DNA from: Branchiostoma floridae
Taxonomy: Eukaryota > Chordata > Leptocardii > Amphioxiformes > Branchiostomatidae
Direction: 5' to 3'
DNA: 64,000 nucleotides
NCBI RefSeq assembly: GCF_000003815.2
Contig: NC_049989.1
Coordinates: forward strand, 4,619,141 to 4,683,140
In this document: in pieces, positions 15,201 to 30,200 of the stretch
Layout of the letters: every line of letters starts with the position of its first letter
Numbering within the stretch: position 1 is the first letter of the stretch
Notes under the pieces: generated by a model
Seen by the model: the letters and a program-made list of their open reading frames with translations, nothing else
What the model was told of the DNA's origin: nothing
The model's database searches: none
Position numbers and translations under genes: made by a program

Positions 15201-18200
15201 CACACTATTGGTTAATTGGAGTCAGATGCAAATTGAATGAAATATTTGACACAAAATATAAGGTAATATTCATAAAAACCTAAACAATTGATGTACAAGT
15301 GCTTGTGTACATAGTATGTGTAGTAAGTTGGATGCCTAGAGGTCAATGTACTGTATAGGAATGTTTTGATTTGATTTGATTTGATTTGAAAAAAGATATT
15401 AGTAAAACATGACTGACTCCATAGTGGTTGCATAGTTGAGGATCTTATCTTTTTTTGATGTCTGGTACACATACAATATATATACAAATAGATATGGCTC
15501 AAATATTCTTCTGCATAACATGTCAACTTTACAGAAATTGTTGTATTATTCACAGTGAGTTATAGTCCATAAATTGTTGTTCGTCAATGAACACAGAACA
15601 TACAGACTTGGCTCAGAACATATCACAGTTTATAGCAGAACATCAAGTCTGACTCACCTCTGTTGACATTACGAACATAACCTTGTGGCTCTCAAATCTC
15701 CAACTAGATAGATGTCATCCTTACATTGTGTAGAGTGGTATTCATAATCCACAGATCGTTCGCAAACCTTACGCTACATGTACAGACATGACTGCCATCT
15801 TTTCAAACACATTCCTAAGCTCTATGGGTCATTCTAGTTCACTGAATGTGAACCTGGTTAAAACGATTTGATTTAGAACCCCACCCTTCCGTTTCAAATG
15901 AGATGTCTGCTTTGCAGTGTACCTGTACAATCCTCACAAAACAGAGTGTTTTAACAATTGTAACATGCTCAAAATCAGCCAAAGCTGTAACCATGCAGGT
16001 CAAATTCTGGCTGTACAGTGTCGAAGATGATGTGAATTCATCTGATGAAATCTGAACTATCTAGACTTACATTTGCACAGATGAGACAGTTGTGATGATC
16101 ACAGAAGATCCTGTACTCCCAGTGGTTAGTGTACCCCAGTCCCAGTGACATGTCCCCACCATATCAGCCACTCAAAGTCGTATACAGCATGTAATGGCAC
16201 GCAGTGTGCGTTCCATTGATTTTTCATATCCATCCATGGGCAAAGTCGACCACTCTTAGCTCATTTGCATACGACAAACGATCATTGTCCTCGCAATAGC
16301 CTCTGGCCATTTAACATTAGAGGGTTAATTACCGGTAATGATTAAGTTATAATGCGCCACCAGACGCTACAGACATGCCGAATGATCAGCGTTGGTGTTT
16401 CATTGATTTTGTACAATTTTAGATGCAAAAGAAACAGAGCAGCTGTTAAGAGCTACTTGATGGGTACTTGAGGTTTTGTGCGTAATTGATATTGAAGTGT
16501 TTTTACATTTTACTACCATTGTATTCTTAGGTCCAATATTTCTATAGCAACTAAACACTACAACTGAAAGTTACTAGTGAATGATTCCAACAAAAAGTCT
16601 CAACAAAAGCACAATGGTGTCAGAAAAGTGGTACAAAAATTAATGGCTTATCTAAAAACTCATATAGACATCTTGTGACTGATACAATAAAATCTAAATG
16701 CTTTAATCAATAGCAATTATGAGCTACTAATGCGGAAACTCGTAATCGATAATGTGTCTGAAACAGATGTAGGTGTAAGAGATCTGTCAAGCTTTAAAAG
16801 TCATTTGAACTGCATGCAATAATGCTACTGTAAAAGATAGTCTGTGCTCCAACTACCAGATGAGTATGTACAAGGACTATGTTGTACTTGTACACCTTTC
16901 GTTGTCGATATGGCCTTTCGAATCCTATGGTCTATTCATGAACACCTTCTTATCAATATTTTCAAAAGTGGTCATTTTCATGTCTATCATAGCATGAATA
17001 CCCACAAGCAACTTAAACTTTGAAGGCAAAAAGCCCTTTTACACTGTAGCCTTGAGTTTCTATCCCTGTTATAGCCTGCTGAAAAGAACACTGACAATGC
17101 ACCCTGTTGATGTAATGATGGCATATAGTGTCTAGAGACAGCAGAAAAAACATGGCATATACTATAGCGTCTAGAGACAAAGCTGCAAAAGGTATCAAAC
17201 ACATTTTGACAAATCATCTAGCCTAAGGAATCTTACGGTACAGACGCACCATATATAAGACTTCTATGAGCAACACAAGGAAGCCTCCATCACTTTTATG
17301 TTACGTCTTTAGAGCCAAACACCTGAGAGTAGGATCACTAGTGGCTGTTTTTGGCCCAGATGGAGAAAGGAAATCCTCTTACCAACAGGAGGTACTTACA
17401 CAGAGTCCACAGGTGTCATGGTCGTGCAGGAGGATCCTGTTCCTCCAGGTGGGGGACAGGTGAGCTGCTGTCATCTCTAACTCAACCGATCTTCTTCTTA
17501 TAAACAAAACACGATCAGGTGGACTGTATGTCACATCGGGTGTTCTAGTTCCGTTAGGAGCAAACCGCCTGTTTGCGGTGTCTTGTTAGCATTGTCTGCC
17601 ACACTTGTAGCCTGTTAGAAGTTGTCCATGGTAGTGGTCACTGGTACAGAGTTAACAGCTCGTACTACATGGGTTTTCTTTTATTTCCAGCTTGTTTTGA
17701 GTCAGTTTGCACAAGGGTGACGCTTTGCATACCAAAGGAAGGTGTCTATTTAGAGGCTCATCAAGGGAGGTTTTGGGAGAAAATTGTCTACCTGTTATAA
17801 TTGTGCTATAATTTTATCACTTGAAATATCAAATAAGGAAAAATGGACAATATTGATTAAGTCCTTCTCCTCCAAAGCGCAAAAAAAAACTTTCTGTTTC
17901 TTGGGGCTGGCACATCAGCTTTCACTTAATAGATGACTCCTAATACACATATCTGTATCCTTATCTGAAACCCCAGGGGAGCCCCTGGTCATACCCATTG
18001 ACAAAGCAAACAGACTGGGAAATTGTAGTATTGAGTTACCAGGTGCCAGGTCAGTTGTCCATAATGCACCTGTGGACATGGGGCAATCCTGTCGGAGTCT
18101 ACCAACACACCTGGGCTGTATAGTATATGTTGGACTTTTCAGGTTGTAAACAATCCAATTTAAAAGGTTTGCCTTTCATCTGTACACTTCTTATATGCTT

Positions 18201-21200
18201 GCCCTATTCATAGCAGTGTAAAGCTAATGTATCATTGTCAAACTAAAAAGGATCCAATTAAGGATCAAACACAGAGGCAAAGAAACAGTAGCGAGGGATA
18301 AGTATTCAAGGTATACACATGCATTGTGTCTACCAACTGAAAGATTTCTGGTGAGTTAAAATACTTTAGAAATCTACTGTCTTACTTCTAGAATGGAACT
18401 GTATAAGATACGTAAGGTTTAAAATAGATCACCAGTAGCTGATCTTATGTTTAACCATCCAAGTGTCACAGGCCTATAATTCAAAAGTATAAAACCAAGT
18501 TCTGACAAGCCCTGACATTGAGAAGTTAGTGCTCTCACCATACATGTACCTTAAAGAAAGCTGATACTGTGAAATCCCTATATCAAACACTTCTCACTTG
18601 GCCATTAGCCTTAATCCCTTATTTTGACTTCCTATCAAAGGCTATCACAGAGTTAACCAGAAATGCTAACAGAACACAGGAACATGGCTCCTAGTGAGTA
18701 GTACATTCTGCCTAACTGATAGATCCTCAATACTTACCTAACTAAGGAAGCAGCCTGAACACTCCTTTTACAAAGTGGATTAGTCTAACTCCTTCATCTG
18801 ACCTGTCACCCCTTGTTGGCAACAACCCAGAGTCTACCATGATAGCGGAAGGGATGATAAAAAATTCTGCTTTGATAACCTGCCAATTGAAATATGCACA
18901 AGGAAATATAGAAAATTAACAATGTCAACTCCTACAGGCTCTTGTTCTTCCCTCGGACCATCAAAGAGTGGAATGAACATGAGTCTTGTGTGGCAGAGTC
19001 CCTCTCCAAGTTCAAAACTGAGCTGGGATGGGCTTTACTATGTTGACCTGTTCCCCGTCCATTGTACATATAAATATGTGTGTTGTAACATCACTAAATT
19101 ACACTTGTCCTGTCTCTGCACATGTCCACATCTTTCGTCAGTCTACCCTTTATTTACACATGCACTAATATTGGTCATTGCACAGCTGCTAATAATCCAC
19201 TTTGTGGGCTAAGCAGTACCAAACATGATGATGATGATGATTTCCAATGACACAATTTTGTTCTGCTGAATTCTACACTGTAAAAAGACAGTGATATTGA
19301 ATAGGACTATCTCCATCCCTAAGTCTGCTAGGTGACATGGAGTACCTAAGTATATTTTTTTTTACCTACTTCAGTAAACCATGGTCCTCCAAATCTTACA
19401 CTATCAATAGCAATGACATATGATTTACTGGGCTGACAAATTAAATATGATTTGCATCAACAAGTCCAATATTTCCAGAACAATATCATTTCGTGTCTGA
19501 AATCGTGCAGCATCCTGAGTCACAGCTTGTACAATGAGTCTTAGCTATTTTCCAATTTAATTTCAACTCTCAAGATATACCTCTGGGATAAAACTTGAAA
19601 AGACTGCTGTGGGGTGTGTCCCAGTGATAGTGACTGCAAACATGGGTCACATCCTTCTCCATGTGATAGCCAGGCCCTGCAGCTAGGTCAGTGGTGGGGT
19701 GGAGAAGTGATTAGTCATGCCATCACTGTGGTATGTGGGTGCAGGGGAACACTTTCAACCTGCTCCAACCTCTCCACCCTCTTTACTTTGTATGAAGTAT
19801 TTTGGTTTTTAACCAGTCCTCCTGCTGCCTAATCAACACCACACCAAACAGCTACATCTTATCAGCAGGGTCCAAATGACTGCCAATATAGTATAAGATA
19901 TCTCATAATTCCACAAGGCACCATATTACCACCACATTAAAAAAAGTTATACTAATTTTTATAGCAGCCTTTAAATCACTTTAAATTTATTTATTTTTTC
20001 GGTGTATTACGGTGTATATTTCGGCGGTATTACTATTATGGCGCTCAGTGGAATTATGAGAGTTGATATAATGTGATGACAACTGTTAAGATGAAGTTTA
20101 ACATTGGATAAGAATAATCCATACATTGCTGAATTTTGTAGGATCAACATAACCTCCACTCAGGCCTACAATCAGACTAAATGTACTTCTAGTATTTGCT
20201 CATAAGACTTGTTTTTACCCATCAACATGTACCAGAAAATTTTGTAAACATGAGTGCTCCATGTTTATTTCTACTTTGTAGTTTGTTTAACATCTGAAGT
20301 GATCCTGAAACGTGCAAGATTACACCCAATACGTGACTAGTATGACTTTTGACTTTCAACAAGAGATTGTAATCTCTAGCAGCACTACACGAGCATAAAA
20401 CAAAACAAAACAAAACAATAAATCATTGCTGGCATTTCCTCTTTACTATGCCAACTCACGTCACGTTTTCTACATGTAAAAAAAAACCAGCATATCATTA
20501 ATGCAGCTTTTTGTTTGAAAACACACTGATAACACAATGACAGTAAATAACATCAAAGAAAACCTCATGAAATAGTCATTTTGCTTTAGAAAAAGTCCAC
20601 CATATAAATCCCATTTGTACTGGCAGAATTTTCGCAAAATTACTTAGAATATATCCCTATAAATTTCACCAACATTAAATACATCTAACAACCTTATTTT
20701 TTATCAGCAAATGTCCAAGTATTCAACATAACCAGGATCTTGACAGACTTTACTGTACACAAAAGCAGACCAGGTTTGTTTACATGTGTGACAAGGTGTG
20801 TGCATGTACCTGCTGTTGTCTGTGTCTTTCTAACAAAACAATATGGAAAACAAGTGTAGTGATGACCTACAAAACGTGCACAAAAGGTGATTGATATCAC
20901 CTGACAAGATGAGCCAGACTGTGTTTCAAAAGGAGGGGACAGAAAATGACAACTTTCTATAGTAGCAGACAGATCTGTTACCACCATAACCACAACAAGG
21001 CTTTTTACAACTGTTGAGAATGAAACGGCTGTTGGGTCAAAATCACATCAATCTTCCGTTATTCCTCAATGGGTCTGGAAAGAGACAGAAACCTTATTGA
21101 TTGTAATTTGAAAAATCGTTTTGCAGTAACACATGGCCGGGTTTCAATGCATGTGTAAAGGGTTTCAATGCATGTCCTTTTAGTAAAAGGTTTATATGTA

Positions 21201-24200
21201 TCATCAGAATCATCACTCATCTANNNNNNNNNNNNNNNNNNNNNNNNNNNNNNNNNNNNNNNNNNNNNNNNNNNNNNNNNNNNNNNNNNNNNNNNNNNNN
21301 NNNNNNNNNNNNNNNNNNNNNNNCTAGTCTCAATAATCTATCACTGGAAGACCTTTCTAACACCTGCCACAGTGCATATGTCATACAAGCCCTGTTTGTC
21401 TTGCAGATGTTGGTGACAGAAAGTTTCCATACAAAACTAACTGCAAAACAAAACAAACTTTTCAACATCCTTAAATTAAATGGCAAATGTTTTGCATCCT
21501 TCAGTCAGTACATGTAATCAATATCAATGGCTGCCTACCAAAACATTTTATCCATCAAAAGCAGTGCTGAGTGGGCGTTAGGAAAATCCCTGATCGCATA
21601 ACATGGATGAACCCCCCAGAAAAAGACCCTCCCACAAGAGAGCTGGTATGTCTTAAGTTAAGACATAGAGTCCACAGGAAATCTTACATCAGGTATGTTG
21701 TTACATATGAGAGGCTTGTATGAGAAACTTTTTCAACATAGACAGAAAGCAACCAGCAAATTTCCACCCATCACTTAAATCTATTTCTAGCCATCTATCA
21801 ACTTGATAAGCCTGACAGGACTACACTACCCACTTGAGGAGGGGAGTGATATCAGAACCTGCCTACTTATAGCTACTGACCCTTACCAGCCCTGTACATT
21901 CCACACTAAAAGGCTCCTCATACCATCTCCAGGAGGGTAGCTAAGGTCTCGTTTCTGTTTGGCGAAGGGTTGAACTTTTCCTGGGAAACGCTCGTTAGGA
22001 CATAACTGACAGCTCAATCTAGAGATGCAGTTCATTCCACAAATGTTTCTAACAGTACTGAAAAATCAGTTACTTCTGCCAGCATCTTTATCTTGCAGTA
22101 GAAGGGAAATGGAGTTTTTGTTGTGTTTCAAATTTGCAGCTGAAACAATTCAATAGTACAGTAGTTATACAACAGAAACATACTCAGGAGACTATTGAGA
22201 TAAAAAAAAACTCAAAAAACAACAACTTGATCAAGAACATTTCAAGAGTTTTGGTCAACTATTTTGAAGTCAAATCCATTTTGCAGGGATTGTTTGGAAA
22301 CATTTTAGCAACCATAAAGTAAAGAAAGTGAACAACAAGATAGATTGGAAAAGTCTATCTCTTCCCCTTCCTTTAAAAACCAGAAGTGCTTGAGCCTTGC
22401 TAATCATGTGTAACACTAGTAGCACAGTGTGAAACATTCCAGCTGGGAATTCAACCATTTGTGGTTTTCAGTCTGCAGTTTTCCTTTCACTGATTTGACC
22501 ACAGAAGTTCCCTTGACAATTGTGTAAGTGGTGACCTGTCCCTGAACAAATGCTTCATGTAATCAATCATTCCTGTTGCAAGACACCTAGCAACTACTGC
22601 AAAGCATGTCAACTTAATATCAAATTATCAAGTCTAGATTGTCTCAAATAAATACAATGCCAGTTTATAATGTCAGCAAAAATTGTTATTTCTCTATGAA
22701 AAAAATATATTATGACATATGAATATATATATATCTCCAGCTTGATAAGATTGTCATTTTTTACTCAACGACAAGTGTATTATTTCCAGTTCTACCCTAT
22801 ATTGGACCTACTCTCCAAGCAGAGGTTGCTGGGGAAAATTTTCGTAACATTTTCCTTATCATGCTGCCTTTTCTACCAGATGTCCCCACCAACAGGTGAT
22901 AGAATAAAGACAGCATTATAAGGCAAAGGTCATGATTTTCCCCATCAATCTCTGCTTGGGAAGTACATTAAACCATCATACAGAAGAGTAGACTGGTATC
23001 CAGCCATATTATAGCTCCTGAGTCTTATAGCTCCTGACTGAGTTTCTTCTGTCCTTTCCGCACACAGAAGAGGCTTCAGAGCTATAATACGGCTGGATAC
23101 CTGGCTAAAAACAGAACAGGGTTTGTTCCCCTGTCCCTCCCAGCCTGAGTGTTTGTGTAGACTTCACACCTGCTGGGGGGCATGAGGAAGGAGTGTCCTG
23201 ATCTGTTGACAGGCCCTACTGGGTAATCTCCAAGCAGATCCTACAGCAGCATAAGATAGTATCAAAACCTGCCAGAGGTATGAAGCCGACCTAGGAGTGT
23301 GTTTGGCTCCCAGTGGCTGATGATTCCCTTTGGCCCGCTGTACCCCTTAGCCACCTTTGATACTATCTTATGCCACTGGTAAATCTGCCTGGAGATTGGG
23401 AGGCCTGGTAAATCTGCCTGGGAGGCATGAGGAAGAAGTGTCCTGATCTGTTGACAGGCCTGCTGGGAGACACCAGTCTGGGTAACACTAGTAGCTGCAG
23501 TGGGCATGCCACAGGGGTCACCAGAGGTCACCACAGGCACACAGCAGGGGCGTGGCCCTCATGACCACAGACCTCTTTCCTGTATCAACTGGTTCTCCAT
23601 TCACACTCTCAAAGCAGAGGCTGATGGGGAAAACCGTGACACTTTCCTTATATGCCGTCTTCTTCTTTCTTTGATGGCATATAAGGAAATGGACATTTTC
23701 CTTATACGCTCTTTTTGTTTTAAAGATATATAAGGAAAAGGTCACAGTTTTCCCAATCAACCTCTGCTTGGACAGTATACTTCCCCTTTCCTTTATCAAT
23801 TTGTTCTCCATTCATCTGTGCTGCTATAAATATACTGTGAAACTTAAACCATCCTGCTGTCTCACCATGCAATCAATAGACATTTCCTTCCAAATGGCTA
23901 TTCCAGCATGGACAAAGTTAAGCAGCTTAACGTGTCTGTTATGATACAGATCTCTGATGAACTAAATCCAACATAACAAAAAAAAAGACTTAGTAAAACA
24001 AATATATGAGATTTAAAACATCCAACCTCGATCAACCTATCCAACCTTGACAACGAGGGTATCCGACTGGAGCAAAACTTGACAACTTTACTATTTTACC
24101 AGAGTACGGTTTCAAGAACAAACACTCACATCTCATTATGTCAGACCTCAATGGTCCATTTTTCATCCAACAAAAGGGCAAGGCTATCCCAGGTCAGTTC

Positions 24201-27200
24201 CAACAACTGGTAGTTCAGCCCAATTTCCATCAGTTTCTCATTGATATTCACATCTACATTCTATGCAGGAATGCCTGGGCTTGGCTTTTCTGATGCCATG
24301 GATATGTTTTGGTAGGGAAAATTACCGCAGGGAATGCAATCGCAAGCAAAATTCAAAGAATGTCGCTTTCTGTACCAATCTTAACATATGAAAACTACCA
24401 TGTGGCCAAGTGCCCAATCTGTAGTCAAATACCGACATCCTTGCAAATACTGACCATAGTGACCAGTACATGTATATCTAGGTCAATATGGCAAAACTAC
24501 CCATAGCATTTTTATTATGACTTTAAAGTTCAAGGACTGTAGCTATTCCAACAATCTGGCCAGGCCAGCAGAGGGTCATCCCTCTGAGTTGTATCAATGT
24601 TGCAAACCTGTTTTGAATTTCCAATCTGGAAACCTGCCAGAAGTGTAGCCAAGTTTGGAAGGCAACAATACACTGGGGATGGGGCTATAGATATGGTCAA
24701 CAAGGAAGATCATTGCAGCATATTTAGACCACCTATTTTCATTCAGGGTGGTTGCATACAGAGCGTCCTTAAGATAATTCACAATTTTATAATAACATAA
24801 CTGGTCCATCATAGCATGTCCACAGCACAAAACTGGATATCCTGTTGTAGTAACATACAAAACACTAGGGGGTCTATGATATAATCATTTCTTTATCTTA
24901 TCATCTGCATCCAAAACTTCTCGAGGTATGCAATTCACAAACACACTGATAGACGCACACAAACAAGAAAACACAACATTCTTGTCAAGGGTAAAAACGT
25001 ATGTAAAATGCAGAATCTATCCTAAATTCAAACCTCTCAAAGCCATTTTGATCATCATAACAAATCATAAAATGGATCATCAATTCCAAGTAGATTCTGT
25101 ATTTGTCCATCACTTTTTGCACGTGACTCCGCACAGCTGGTAACATGTTAGACAGCACAACTCCGACACACGGCATTCCACACATGGTTACCTGACCTGG
25201 ATGTGAAACACACGTCAACACAACCACATGTCCTTCAACTCCTCATTAAACTCAATTGTGTACAGTTCACTGACAGGTCATTACAGACAAATCAAGAATA
25301 CGGTTGTAATTTCCAGAAGTCAAACCATTCTCCCTTCAAAAGGCACAGCAGTTTAACTGTTATACGTTACTGAATGTTTATTCTAAGCTGAAAGTTGGTC
25401 CCATAACTTTTGCCAGGTTGAGTGTTATCCACCTCAGTGGACATGAAGCAAAGTGGATGGATGGATTCATGGAATTTGGATGGATGGATAGGTGGATGAA
25501 GATGTATGACAGACTGAGGATAGTTACAATGTACATGTACATGTACAGTATGATGGCCTACCAGGATTTGGACCGTTCATACCAGTCTTTGCTAGTCAGG
25601 ATCACTGTAGTACCTACATGTAAGTAAATTCGCAAAACCAAGTATGACCAGGTATCTAGAAGATAAGTCAGGAGTCATACATCATCTAACTAAAACTGAT
25701 TCAGACCCTCCCATTCAGATACACTAGTGATGAATAGTAGTTAGACAAGATGGAATGTCACACCATACAGGGAACATTCTTATTTGCAAAGTTCATTGCT
25801 CCAAGTTCCTGGAATATGCACAGTATATGGATGTACAAATTTTCTTTTCATTGACTCTTCCCAAGGGTAACTTTTTATGCCCAGAGATTCTCCAATATCT
25901 AAGCGCTTCACATATCTATCATGGCATTATAAGCTACTATAAACACTTAATATGAGTCTATATGTAGGGGATAAGGGTTTATATGGATAGGTGCATTACT
26001 GGAAAGGGCCAGCTTTTCCAAATAAGTATTTATCACACAAACACCAGGACAGTCTTGTCCATGTGTGTTGACTAAGACTGTTTGGCTGTACGTCAATAAA
26101 CACGATCATGCTTGAAATATGTTTTCAACCTTCTATGTGTCATTCAGGGACAGCAGAACACAGAACCGTCAAACAAGGTACTATCATTCAGTTACAAGAC
26201 CTCCGTGTCAAGTAAATGTTCATGTATATTGCCTGTTATTAGGGTCAACTCCATAAACAGCCAGGAAAGCTTGCCATTACACCTTTCCAGCGGTTTTATT
26301 TTGGGCATTGAAAATGATTTTCGGCCAATTGCCAAATGATACAATCCCCCTCCCCCAATCTAACTGGATTTACAACCTCTCCACCCTGTGTGTGTTCGGA
26401 CCTGAAAAGCCCTGCACTGCCAAATAGAGAAACCCATTGACTGGGGGCAGCTATGCTAAGCGTGGCTATTTGTGGAGCAGCGAGTATGAGGAAGTTATTG
26501 TTCTGCCCGATGCCCCAGTATGTTCCCACTACATTCCTCTACGCACACGAGGAAGGGCGGATCACAACACAGAATAGCTGGGACAGTACATCACTTAACA
26601 ATAGTCGTGCTTAGCACAACAGTTGTAAAAATAAAATAAAAATTACAAAATGTTTCAAATGTCTATCATCAATACATCTGATGTTGTTAACGGTAGTTCA
26701 CCTTTATCTGTTGGGTGACCTATGTCTGTTGCTTTTAAAAACAGGGTTTTGAGGATATCACAATTGACGGACGCTGGTTTCAAATTGCAATATTTTCAGT
26801 ATATTGCAGTTTGATTTTGAAACTACCGTCCATCGGCTTGATGTGCCTAAATACTGATTTGAAAAATTACTGATATTGGTTACCCCGCGGTGAACTAGAG
26901 TGTATTTTGAAGCAGATTATGTCTGCTGCAAAATTATGACATTACTAGCACTCTATAAACAGAATTGTACTATATAGGAAAACTTTGTTATACTTATAGG
27001 AATGACTTAATGGCACTGAGAATCCAGCCAACATTAGGAGTGTAGTGTGTTTGAGGAATGGGAAGAATGTCTGTGTCAATGTGCCCAGCAGTGCAGTAAC
27101 ACTTTCACAGCTTGTTGGCAAATATACTGTGTCTACATCCATCCCTCCTGCCAAGTGCCCTCCGTTCCTTGGATTTGAGCTTGAGAGCCTGTATTGCTGT

Positions 27201-30200
27201 CATGTGGTGTCTCTTTGCTTGTACTAGTGCATTGTACTTTTCTTCACCCCATAGATACAATTTAGCTCAAGCTAGAGTCTTTTATATCATTGGGTAAAAT
27301 GTCATCACTGAAAAGTTTCAATTAAGGTTTGACACTGCTAATGATAATTGCTGGTTATTATATTTCAATACATGTACTTTGAAAAGAGCTGAGATATTAA
27401 CTATACTTCTGGATAGCACAGCTTGAAGAAAGTTCTCCCGGCATAACTTAATGACTATAATACATGTATCTGTGTTGTAAAACAATATAAACTTATATAA
27501 GTTCACATGTCTTCTTTAACTTGCAATTCCACTTGACACTCCCACCTTGGAAGAGCTATGAAAATTTATCAAATGTCCATCTTGTAGAGTAGTAGAAGTA
27601 TTAACAGTCATAATATGTTTTTATGCCATTTTGAACAGCACTTAATTATATTATTCAGGTCCATTGGAGTATAATTAATCTTCAGGGTCATCAGTTCACC
27701 ATTGTCACTGCCCTAAAAATCAATATTCTCAATCCTATCAGCAACGTTACCTTTACCTCCAGCTACAAAGTACCAAAAGTGCCCTTTACACCCCTTTACA
27801 ATGACCATATTGACTCGTACTCAATAGCTCCCGATGATATTTTCATCACCAGACGATGGCACGATTTACACGGTTCATTGACAGTCTGTCTGCTCCTTTG
27901 TTCTATAACACCTCACAGTGGAATGTTTTGATAGCTTTGATTGAATTACTCAAGGAGCGACTTCCCTTCCTCAATTTCACCTGCTTTAAAAAATAAACTT
28001 ATATTGATTTGGCCTCTGTTTTAGCCATGCCCAAGTCCTATTTACAACTTAGAAACTTCAAGTATGCATATATTGTTAGTGAGAATATCATATTCTGACT
28101 TATATTTCAGACATTCAGCTCCAAAACAACTGTACACTTCAAGCACATGCAAGATGTCAATCAATAGGAACTAGTTCCCTTCTAGATATTGTTACTACAC
28201 AGGGGTTGTGATATGTTAATGCTGGGCTTGGCTCCTAAAGTGCAAACAAAACTTCTAGGGCAGGGTGGGAGGTCTCTGACCTTTCTGAAGTACATTTTGT
28301 AAACAGGTCTTTGAAATAAGGGTACACAAAATGTCCGTATGGATTTCACCCCCTCCCAGACCTAATTCTTTCTCCTTTGGGATGGCCCTGGTACTCTGAG
28401 CTAAAAAATATTTTAAAAATTGACATTATGACATAAAACAGTATTTTTTTATATACATACCAATATGAATCTGACATAAACTGCTATACTAAACATACCT
28501 ATCATGAATATATTCATATGTAGGTACATTAGTAAATTACATTTTGACAAATATCCTTAGTATAACCACTGACTGACAGATCCTACATGATTTGACCTGG
28601 AACTAACTTTAATGTGTTATGGGGAGTCCACTGTTGGTTTATCGTGCCCTGTTGTTCTTTCTCTCAACCTACTGGATGACATCATTTAACAGGAATGTAT
28701 AGTGAGAACTTTGCCCTTTAAAGCAGTGTGCCACCCCTGCAACAAGCTAGGTGTGATATACCTCTGGATAAGGGAGGTATGGCCTGTAGGCTCCTGTGGC
28801 TCTATGCCACTATGCAAGACTAGGAACCACTTAGAAAAATGTTTACAGTGTAAATATATTTATTATGGCATTTTTGTACAGGTAGATGTCATAAATCATT
28901 TTAAAATCATCTGAAGCTATTGTATGATTGGTATCCAAAGTCTATGGGTTGAATCAATACCGAGCCTACGTGATACATGCACGTACACAAAAACCAAGGC
29001 TAAAAGTTCAATATAAGAATTTATAAGTTCACAAAAAAAAACAATGAAATGCAACTAGATACATTATCTTGTTCCTTGTTGAGTACACACCTTTGCACTA
29101 TCTACAGGTACCTGTTGATATGTGTGCCCAAAAGGACAATACATTAAGATTGAGGTCACATGGCCATGTATCAAAGTTGTCCCTAATTGGTGATTTGGGA
29201 GTTTTGACAATGAACAAACTAGCCGTAGACTTTGGACGCCAATCAATACTGAATTACTTGGTAACAAAATAATTAGTACGAAAAAGCATAGCTTACAGAC
29301 ACCTTCTTAAGGATCCTTAGCGAAAATTAATTTAAGAGCAAAATTCTCACATTGTTTCACTGGAAACAAGACCTCCCTTTGTTCAGATGCTTACTTGTTT
29401 TAGATAGTTCTCCTAGACGTCAACTTGAGGGTCAAGTTGTTTACAGATGTCTAAACTTGAAATCAACAGGATTACTGTGCAGGTACATGACATCACGATG
29501 TATCACTTGCAAAACAAACACTTCCATTTATTTCCACCTCATGCATTCAGACATTTATAGACATCTTAAACAAGCGGTTCTATTTAGGCTATAAAGGCGT
29601 GAAAAACTTAGTTTACGCTGAATACACGTCAGAGAGAGGCCTGTGAAAAGACGTCACGAGTTTCCATAACATTCCGTCTGTGGAGCTCAGCCAGAAGTTC
29701 AGAAGCTTTTATCTCACTCAGACATTTAGACATTTTCAACAAGTGTTTCTATTTAGACTATAAATGCGTGAAAAACGTAGTTTACGTTGAATACACATCA
29801 GAGAAAGAGGCCTCAGTGTGCAAAGGCGTCACGAGTTTCTATCAACTGATGTTACCTAAGCCAGAAGTTCAGAAGCTTTTATCTCATCAACAGGGGGCGA
29901 CACTTTGTTAGGGGGAAACCGGAGAAACTTCATTAGTCCTGCACTTTTTGTCTGCGACAATGGGCTCAGTCGGATCAAAACAAACTTGACCTTGAGCGAG
30001 GTAACTTGTGAATAAAGTTTGGGTCGGCCTTTGTGTATCCACTAACGTCAACATCCCTGCAGGGAGAGTCCAAAACATCTTTTGTTTCTTTCAAACCGCG
30101 AGAGTTTACTGTTTATGGCGCCGACACCGCAGTCGTGTGAGATTGTCAAGCTCACCTTTCTGTAAAATAAACCAATGGCTGACTGCCTTTCTAAAGCTGC

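Noticed and set aside
21168-21486. Two ORFs spanning the N-gap
   Set aside because: They are open only because N codons are untranslated. No homology on either side.
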